The position numbers and the translations under genes are program-made. The notes under the pieces were generated by a model. The model saw only the letters and a list, made by a program, of their open reading frames with translations, was not told the DNA's origin and did no database searches. Below are positions 1 through 10,100 of a stretch of 64,000 nt of DNA, one piece after another (position 1 is the first letter of the stretch; each line of letters opens with the position of its first letter). The stretch is from Mesocentrotus franciscanus (lineage: Eukaryota > Echinodermata > Echinoidea > Camarodonta > Strongylocentrotidae), in contig CP137667.1 in NCBI GenBank assembly GCA_037976565.1, positions 35,197,366 through 35,261,365 on the forward strand. Direction: 5' to 3'.

Positions 1-89
1 ACTTAAATGTGCATTTATAGATAGAATTGTAAATCTCTTTGAGGGGTATTAATTTGCGCCATTCTGATCAGCACAAGCACATTATTATC

Positions 90-500
90 CCCTCGCCGAA
101 GAAGTCGGAGGGGATATAGTAACGCTGCCGTCCGTCCGTCCTTCCTTCCGTAACAAATCTGGTTTCTGATCAATAACTTTAGTAATGTTTGACGGATTTT
201 GATGAAATATGATATGAAGGTACATGGTATCAAAATACAGCCTAATTTCGATTTTTGGAGTATGTAGGTCAAAGGTCATAGCTCATTAAATATGCGAAAA
301 AATACAAAGCTGGTTTGCGTTGGATAACTTTAGTAATGTTTGACGGATTTTAATGAAATTTGATATGAAGGTACATGGTATCCAAATACATCCAAAGTTC
401 GATTTCGTGTATGTAGGTTAAAGGTGAAAGCTCATTAAATATTCGAAAATACCTAATTTTATATGCGAAAATGGAGGTAACTTGTTTTGACGTATATAGG
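90..500. repeat. Dispersed repeat R1, copy 1 (CCCCTCGCC...GGAGGGGATATA start)
   Basis: Begins TTATTATCCCCTCGCCGAAG and ends near TGAGGGGATGCTACGCTTTG. The same start, internal TTTGATATGAAGGTACATGG units and end recur at 57250-57765. Contains a perfect DR1-type motif at 266-278. No coding capacity. Confidence 0.75.
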
Positions 501-629
501 CCATTTGTACCCTGTGAGGGGATGCTACGCTTTGCGTTGACTTGTTTTCATTATCTCAGGATCCTAGTCCCCATCCTTATCCTCTTTATCATCTTTCTTC
601 TCCCCCAATTCTTTAATTTTCTATTAAAT

Positions 630-930
630 TGTATTGCTGCTCTTGTCCCATTCTTCCATTTCTCTTCCTCCTTCTATTTCTCTTCCTCCTTCTATTTCTC
701 TTCTTCCTCTTGAATGTTAATACCTCTTGTTCTGATCCAATCTCCCTTTTCCCCATTTATTTTCCCTCATCTCCCATCTCCCCTCTCCCATTTCTTCAAA
801 TATCAACCCACCCCCTCCGTTTTCCTGCTCTCTTGTCCATATTCTCATCCATCTCTCTTTTCCTTCTCTACTTCTCCTTCCTCTGTTCCATACCTTCTCG
901 TATCCCACTACTACAGAATTATCCTTACAT
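630..930. repeat. Pyrimidine-rich low-complexity tract
   Basis: TTCCTCC and TTTCTC runs lie between R1 and the exon-1 acceptor. Small open frames here are compositional only. Confidence 0.6.
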
Positions 931-1057
931 AATTGACCTTTTTTCTTGCTTCGAGACAGTTTCTTCCACTATGTAATTTCATGACCTGTATTCAACTTAA
1001 TCTTTGATATTCTTTCCTCAACTTAATCTTTATCTATTGTATTTTTTATTATCCCAG

Positions 1058-1177
1058 AGGGCTTTGGAACAGGCAGAAATCAACAAGAAGTTGTTAGAAG
1101 CGAAGATGACTGAATATCACGAAGCCATCACTAGGAGGGCAGATGAAACCATCAAGAGCTTGCAGGAGAAACATCAG
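1058..1177 (+). CDS. TTC3: Gene 1 exon 1 (coiled coil)
   Basis: Acceptor follows a pyrimidine tract ending ATCCCAG. The 40 codons begin [11 protein letters not shown] and are phase 0 at both ends, typical heptad-rich coil. The donor is CAG/GCAAGT, a GC donor rather than GT. It joins exon 2 in frame. Any earlier exons lie left of the window. Confidence 0.8.
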
Positions 1178-4100
1178 GCAAGTTGTGGGTCTCATAGTCT
1201 GTTCACAAATAAGGGAATTTATAAGAAAATATTATAGAGAAATGTATAAAGAATCATTGTAGAGCGAACGGAGCATACAGACTAGATAACAATAACGTAT
1301 AAAGAAACGTTGTTTAAAGAAACTAGTTATAAAGAAGTAAGTGGACGGTCAGCTAGGCAATTGTCCTGATAAAGGGTCGTTCAGATATGATGCGGCAAAC
1401 CTTGGCGTTTTGTTTAAACCATGACGTAAAGCTTAATACGCTCGACAGTTCTGTATCTTATAACACAGAGCTCAATGAATTTTCGCCAGTCCTTTGATGC
1501 GACCTGTTGCAGCGGATTACCGCACCATACTCGAACAAGCCTCAACTCTTATCCTGTCATAATAAATACATCCCAGTGCCACAGGGCTAATCCCCCTGTG
1601 CCAAGTTTATTTTGAGATAATCTGATGCTCGCGATGGTACGAACAATAGCGCGTGTGAAGCACTCAGCACAGTACAATGAGCATGAACAATATCTGCTAT
1701 TACTAATGCGAGCAAGCATGCATAAAGCACCAAAGCAGTGGCTCGCTCGCATGAATTAAGCAGCCAATCGATAGCGCGCTCGCATGTTCAAAGCACTATA
1801 ACGGTAGCGTGCATGCGGCCTTATGGCAGGATATGAGTTAAGTGATGCAAAAACATCAGTAGAATTACCCCCTTCCCCATGCCTAGGACCATGCTTCTCC
1901 ACTGGTCATCCTCATCCGCCTTCATACTTTTCCTTCTCATCCTTGTTCTTATTCTTATTCTTGCCCTCATTCAGACTATCATCATTCTTCTTATGTCTCT
2001 TTGTACAGGAAAACAGATTTGTATATGAAGAAGGGAATTGACGAGAAGAAGTTGATGCTTGAGACTTATTGCAATTTGCAAGCCAAATATCTGTCACAAC
2101 TATGAAATTGAGAGTCCTTATTATTTTTCTCATTCTTGTTCTCATCCTTTTCATCATTATGATTCTTCCCATGTTTCTGTGAACAGAAAGACTTTGATCA
2201 GCATGAGAGGAAGGGAAAAGAAGAGAAGCAGTTACTGTTCAATTCCCTGCACCAAGTGGAAGCCGAATACCTCAAACAAAATGAGAGATTACGGACCCTT
2301 GAACAGTAAGTATCTTTTTTTATATTTCTTCAATAGACCATTTTCATAATGTAGTCAAATGTAATGCACAAATCTTGATTAAGTGCCTTGTTACAAATTA
2401 TTTCATTCATCCGTTACAAATAATTGTATTCAATAGTCAGAATGTGAATTGCATGCATCAATCGTTGCTAGGTACATGTAGGACAAACATTATGGCTTGT
2501 CCTACCTAACAGCATGTAATACTTGCAATTCGCATTCTGACTGTTGAAATACAATTATTTGTAACAGGTGAATGAAATAATTTGTAATGAGGCACTTAAT
2601 AAAGATTTGTGCATTAAATTTGATTACATAAAGAAAATGGCCTATAGGCAAATATAGAATGTAAGTTGCTCTGCTGCTGTAAAAGTGGCAAATAAAGAAG
2701 AGACGTGAAGATTTTACCCAGCTATGTAAAGTATTCTTATTTTTTTTAGAAGTATAGATTTAAATAGTTAATTAATACATTACTTTTGTTTTGTTTTGTT
2801 TTCTGAACTTTACTTGTACCATTATACTTTGTTTAGCTGCTAGGGGTTAGGCTTGGCTTGCACATGTGCTATTATCTGGCCCCTTATCCATCCAGTAGTT
2901 TCAATTCTTGTACAGTGAAACCTGTCTATAAAGACCACCCAAGGGAGACAAGAAACATGGTCTTTAGAGGCAGGTGGTCTTTATGTACAGGTTGCTTTGG
3001 TACATGTTTCAGTGAGAAACCATTTTCAAGGGAAACAAGAAATGTGGTCTTTGTAGACAGGTGGCCTTTCTATACAGGTGGTCACTAAAGCAGGTTTGAC
3101 TGTATATGTAAATATTGTATGAAATGTATTGTTGTATTGCTGTTGGTAAATGAATCAAAATCAAATCAAATCAAACTTTATGTTCTGATGTCTACTTTCA
3201 GGATGCATGAATCATGGGAGAAGACGGATAAGAAATTTACCCAGCTCAAGGAGAGGTACGACAAGCTGGTTCTAGCCTCTGCCGAAGAGACAGAGTCTCT
3301 GAAGAGTGAGATTGGTATACTTCGGGTAAGTACAAGTTTGTGATCATTCTATCAGGTACCTTTAAAGCGATACAGAACCGATGCTGATGGACTTTCTGCC
3401 CTAGCGTGCTGCTTACTGCACAGCACCATGTCATGGTCAACTTGCCAACAGTTCATAACCTAACACCTAATTTCCACTTCGCAGACAGAGGACTAGATGC
3501 TAGAACCAACAGCACAGCTAGGGCAGCAGTGGGTTACGGGACCATACTGCTACAGCTGACCTGAGATGGCGCTAGAGGGGATTGTCTATTGCTAATTTAG
3601 CCCAAACTACAGTTCGAAATGGCGTTGCTCAATGAGGAGCATACAACAGCAGAGGCAGAGTGGGCCTGGATAAAATTACCTTTTTTTAGAATTCTGTCAA
3701 GGTCACATAGAAGGTCACTACTGAAGTTTTAACTATCATTCCCTTTTTTTCAACAGAATTCTGTCAAAGACAAAGAGAAGGTCAACAAGATGCTTGAGAA
3801 GCAGTCTAAGAAGTTGGTGATGGACAAGCAAGAACTCCTTGACAACGTGTCCAAACTACAGTGCGAGATGGCGTTGCTCAAAGAGCAGCATCTAACGGCA
3901 GATGCCAGAAGGGCCCAGATGGAAAAGGACCTGGAGGAGTCGAAGAATGTTCCCCAGGAGCTGAATGAAGCCATGCATTCCTTAGAACTACGTCTGAAGG
4001 CCAGGGAAGAAGAGGCTGAGAAGTCCTTGGGAAGGGCGTGCAAAGCTGAGGTATGTGACCCCATCTCTACCACTACATTCAATTCTTTTGATTTTTTTTT

Positions 4101-7100
4101 ATTGTGAGTCTGTAAATTAGCACTGTTGGGAGTGCAGTAGAGTATACTTGTATAGTAGCTGTACTTTATAAATTGATCTAATTATTATTATTTGTTATTA
4201 TTATTATAGAGTTCAGGAGGTTTTGTTACATTACAAGTCATTCTTTCTTAAAGATGCTGATTGTTTGATCAAGTAAAACTGTGAACACTGGGGTGGATAC
4301 CTCTTTCATTGCACAGGGATGCCAGTTAGAATTGATCAGAGGGCCTGAAAATCACCTAGAATTAGCTATTTTGTACACAAAAAACCTAAACTATGGCCTG
4401 AAAATAAATCACCAGGGGCTGGATTCAGGCTTTTGCCTGAAAACTGGCATCCCTTTATGTATTATTGATCGGATCTGAATAAAGGAAATGAGAAAAGTCT
4501 GCATCATTCCTAGAGATTATCAAGAAATTCAAGAGTAGTTTGTTTCATGTGACCTTGCTACTTTTTTTCCCTCACAGGGATTAGAACGCTTCTTGATAAT
4601 CTTCACCTTTACCAATACTTGCCCTAAAACTTTTAAAACTTAAATGAATTAAACTTAACGGGAAATCCAACCCAAATAGACAACTACTCTAAAAGAAAGC
4701 AGAAAAATCAGAGAAGCAAGCTGATGAAAATTTCAATTAAATCTGACTAAATATAAGAAAGTTATGAATTTTTGAAAGTTGTAATCACTATACGTATGGG
4801 CACTTCCAAGTTGGCTGAAGCGGTAATGTCAATGTGATGCAGTGCCGGACTACCTTCAACTCTGTTCCAACGTATAAAATGACTAAAATTTAAATTTTTC
4901 AAAATTTCATGGCTCAGGAGGGTTCATTCTTTTTAGAGGACCTTTAATAATATGCTATCTATAATATATTTTGAGTAGTGCCCCAAGGAAGAAGGAACTT
5001 ACGAGAAAACAGAAATTAGTGATATTTTTGTACACGGCAAATGGGAGAGTAGTCCTCGTCCTACGTCACAATCCACTGACCAAACTACCAATTTGAGATT
5101 CGCATAGACTTAGTGATCTCATATTTCAAACATTCATAACTTTCTTACTATTGGTTCAATTTATTTCAAACTTTTGCCATTCTGTTCCTGTTATTTTTCT
5201 GCTTTCATACACATCAACTTATTACAAGGGTTGGATTGCCCTGTAACAATGCTTGTACTACCATTCTTCATCACTTTCTTCATCTCTTTTCTTTGTTTTG
5301 TAGAGCCAGTTCCTGCATTTGTTTATGGCTAAGGAGCTGAAACCATTGGATGAAGCATGCAAGGAAGCAAATAACCACATCAAAACTATAGCTAACATCC
5401 TCCAAAAGTAAGATTGTTTGTCTTATGGGGATGTTCTTGTACATTTAATGCCGTTGATTTAATGAAGTATGGTTCTTATCCAGGGCTCGATACTAACCGG
5501 CACCGCAGACTCGTGGGTGCCCAAGATCCTAAGTAGGGACCTCAAAATTTCAAAATGTCATAATGGGACTCATGCATGCAACCCTTAAAATTTTAGTCAA
5601 GACCCGTACTAAAATCTTGGTTTGTAGAACCCTGTCTTACTCGCCACTACCCGACAACCTTTATCAAAGAAATAATCATACTTCATTTTACTCATCATTT
5701 CATCAATCAACGCCGATATATTACAGTTGTTCATTGTAACCTGTGCGAAACACAGAGTCTTTATTGATTCTCAGTACTTTTAAGGACCCTTCACATGGTT
5801 GTACAACAAATCTACTCTCTAAGTTATATTCTCGCCATGCAAACATGTACTTTCAAACAATATTCGAGTTGTATATTTGTCACAATAATTCAAATTTGCC
5901 AGTTCAGTTAAAAGACACTGATATTCTGTTGGTTACTGCTGGACTCCACACTAACTGTTTTTTTTTAACCTGGGGTTCAAGTGCAATGGGCTGCTGTTTT
6001 ATTGAAGTTTTAGTGGTCCCCATGTTACCGAACTGTGTTATTTGAATGTAAAACTTGTGCAAGGGTACCCACGGTCATGGAAAATAGAAGAAGAAAAAAA
6101 CTTCAAATCATGGAAAGTCATGGATATAAAGGGAGGCGGAAACCATAAAAAACAGGAAGTGATATATGTCACTGCGTGGTGTTCGTGGCGGCTTAGATGG
6201 CGCAACCCATACCAAAATGGTGCTTATCTGGTCATTGGAATAGGCAAATATGGGTCATGTGAAATTTGGTTCTCAAATTTCTGTGTTAACCCTGATGTGG
6301 TTCCAAACTAAAAATGATACTTTCCTCTTCAGATAAAGTTGACTGTAGTCCCATTCACTGAGATTGATGTATGTTAGCTGTCGTTTGTTTCACAGTAACC
6401 CAATGATGGAGGAACATGTTAGAGGCATCAGGAGTATGTGGCAAGATTGCCTCGCAACCAACCAACGAGCTGCATCGAAAGCACAGGTAATACACCTATC
6501 ATGATCATTTACTGTCAAAGTTTATTTTACTTCTTCTTCTTTTCATGTTACAAAGTTTATCTTGATGATCAATTACCCAACGTATGCTGGGAAGAGACTT
6601 CCTCCAGGCCTTATTTTGACGAGGAGTGATAGGGTTAGACTTAGGCCTAAAGTTTGGTCATGTTACAAAGTTTTTTTGATGATCAGTTACCCAACGTATG
6701 CTTGGAAGACGCTTCCTCCAGGTCTTATTTTGACGAGGAGTGATAGGGTTAGGGTTAGACTTAGGCCTAAAGTTAGGTCATGTTACAAAGTTTATCTTGA
6801 TGATCAGTTACCCAACGTATGCTTGATAGACACTTCCTCCAGGCCTTATTTTGACGAGGAGTGATAGGGTTAGGGTTAGACTTAGGCCTAAAGTTAGGTC
6901 ATGTTACAAAGTTTATCTTGATGATCAGTTTCCCAACATATGCTTGGAAGACACTTCCTCAAGGCCTTATTTTGTTGAGGAGTGATAGGGTTAGGGTTAG
7001 ACTTAGGCCTAAAGAGTTTTTTGGTCAAGGGTTGAAGTTCGGACTTTGGTTAGTGTAGGAAATATCTATTCTGAAACCACATGCATTCAATGAACTCACA

Positions 7101-10100
7101 TTGTGATGTTTGGTAACTTACATATATTTTAACTCTAATACTGACTCATGGATGACATCTCAAAGCGCTTTGCTTTTAGTGGAAAAGGAGCTTTATAAAT
7201 TGCAACTATTATTATTATTATTAGTATGTTCGTTTTTTTATTGTTATTGGGTGTTTTTTTCTTTTTCAGAATGAATACCAGACACAGGTCAACGCCATCC
7301 AGAATGGTGCTACCTTGGACTCTATGAAGCCTGTGGAAGTCCCTGTCCCTTACAAACCTGAAGGTCTTGTCAAAGTAAGGCACAACCACCATATTCTTGT
7401 ATTTATTCATTTATTTGTTTAGTTCTTTCTTTCTGTCAGTGTGTCTCTCTTTCTGTGCGTCTGTCTTTCTTTCTGCCTGTGTGTCGTGTCTTTCTGCCTG
7501 CCTGCCTGTCTTTCTTTCTTTCTGCCTGTCTTTCCTTTCTTCCTTCCTTCTTTCCTTTCTTCCTTCTTTCTGACTGATATTCATACAGGGTAGCACATTT
7601 CCCCAATAGCAGTAGTCTTCCATGAGGCCCTGTTTTGTAACAGCACAATTTAATAACAGTCATGAATATAAACGGTATTGGAACATAATACAGAAGAAAC
7701 TAACTATATACATGCTTACAAATTCTTTGGTATCCTCTTAATAATCGTGATATTGAATGTAATATTCCTCCCCCTCCACCTTGCTTGTATAACTTTGGTG
7801 CGTGTAAGAGGCTGTTGTCAAGAGGCCGATTATTGACAAAAGAAATTTGGAAACCTTGTTAATTAGTGTGGAGCCCATTATATTGTTCTCTGAAACCTTG
7901 TTCGCTTATGATGATGTAAACCGTGTCAAATAAGTAAATAAATAAATCATCATTTTGAGACATTGCACAACTACTTCCCAAAGTGCGGCACAAGTAAGAG
8001 CAACGTAATAAATAAATAAATAAATAAAACGTCGTAAACCTCTGCCAGGTTCCCTCCCAGTGCATGTGTAAGCTCAGTAGATGGTCCATGGTCTGAGGAC
8101 CGTACCCACACTCACTGTCTGCTGCATATGTCATATGTTTTTATATTTCTAAGGTATTCTGGCAAGTTATTCCATAAGACAGTGGCTGCATATGATAATG
8201 CCCTTTGCCCATATGATAGGATTACTTAATTGGAAGCCCAGTGTGTAAATGATTCTCTTATCCTTTCATTTCCTCTGTAGGGAACCAGCGGCTCACCCAC
8301 CCCCCAACCAGCCTTGACCCTACCATCCTCCATGACCCATGAAACAGGCATGGCTGCCCCAGGCTCATGGACGATGTCGGCCCCCAGGATGCAACCTGTA
8401 GACCCCAGGATGGGATGATGGCGGCGCCACGGCAGAGGGTGCCTCAGAATGGTGGTGAGTTTTAATTCAAACTTGGAAATTATACCCTACTCTTCACTAC
8501 TCTCTTACAGTGTCAAAGCCTTTCCAACCAATATGCATGTACAACATGGCCTATGTGGGAACAAACGTCCAGAAAGGGATGATGGCGGCACCCACGGCAG
8601 AGGGTTCCCCAGATTGGTAATGAGTTTTGTATTCCATGTTATAGATACAATATGATGTATTCAGTTATGTAGAGCTCTTACTCATATTGCACAGTTTCAA
8701 ACATTGGGAGGATTTATGGACAGGCTTGACTGGATTGCAATTTGCAGCTCAAGGCTTTGTAAGGCACCAGTTTCTAGAATAGAATTACATTTTTTTTAAA
8801 TAATTGCTTAGGATGGTGGACTTTGGGGTGAACTAGTCTTCGCTGTTTTGAGATCGATTATCTTCAATAAAATGATCACAAGGAAATTTTCGGGGAATGC
8901 GTTAAAAAAATCTGCTGCAGAAAGTTTAACAATTTGTTAATGTCTGCAAAATAACCAAGTTACTTAACACATCCAAATTAACACATCCATGTTAAAAGAA
9001 CAGAGTTTTTATCTGTATCTGATGTGGGTTTAGCGACACTTCCAAATGTAACCACTTTTGATTCTTCAGCAGGTGCCGTGGAGAACCATCCCGCTTCTCA
9101 ACCCCTCACCGTCCCTGAAACCCAACGCAAAGTCATGGCCATGGCCCAAGCAGAGGCTATGGCAGAGGCTCAAGCCCAAGCCCAAGCACAGGCACAAGCT
9201 CAGGCCATGGCCCAAGCTAGAGCCCAAGCACATGCACAGGCCCATGCACAAGCTCAGGCTCAGGCTCAGGCACAGGCACAGGCTCAGGCCCAGCAGATAC
9301 AGCAAGCCCAAGCCGTGAGCCGAGCCCAGACTCCACCTGTAGTCTCCCAGGAGAGGCAGCCATCCAGCAAGCCACTATGTCAGGCAATGGTTTCAACCAT
9401 CACCAGCAGTCCAATGGTAAGTCTGGGCTTGAGAATAAACCACAGAGGAAAATTTCACTTAGTTCAGGGCTCCCGGTTCACCCATCTTCTCCCCCTTTTT
9501 GTTGTGTAGATCATGTCATATGCCATTTCTTTGCCTAGGCTATTGCCGTTGCCCTTTAGTTGATTTCTTGATAGTTTTCACTTGGGTGTTTTTGTCACCA
9601 TTTTTTGCTTTTGGGGGGTCATCCATACATTAGTTGATGGCAGTTTTTAATTGTAATGTTGGTAATTCTGCTCATTATTTAAAATACAGATTTATTGTTA
9701 TCAACCTGTCAAAACCACGATTAGTAAACAAGAGATAAATCTTTATATGCTGCACAAATAACCTCCACGTGCCACATTGTATTTATCATGGGATAGATAC
9801 ACCAAAGGCTTCCAGATTATCTAACTGTTTTCAGTGCAAGATTAATCTATACCACAAAGAGCTAATGAAGACCAGAAATAGGTAATTTTGCAAAGCCATT
9901 GTGTTGTACAAAGCAATCCTTCTGACAATCGGTTCCTGTTGTTTGTGGAAAATTGCATTTGTGGCAAACAAGCAACCGTGCAGAGATGCAAAGAAAACAA
10001 CTAAAGTGTTAAATGCTGTAAATATACATCAGTCCATACTTGCTTATTAATGTAACAATGTGTTTCCCCTCCCACCCTTTCCTATCTTTCATAAAACCAG

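Noticed and set aside
2009..2125. Genuine alternative exon of gene 1
   Set aside because: Stops in the needed phase and has no donor; better explained as a decayed duplicate, though RNA could still overturn this.
6900..7015. Interstitial telomere block
   Set aside because: Only two and a half TTAGGG repeats per unit, inside an ordinary tandem repeat.
7411..7663. Lys/Arg/Glu-rich minus-strand frames
   Set aside because: TTTC/TGCC microsatellite read backwards.
9058..9318. Alternative frames through the Ala-Gln tract
   Set aside because: Lys/Pro/Arg or Leu/Cys/Gly repeats in other frames do not join neighbouring exon phases.
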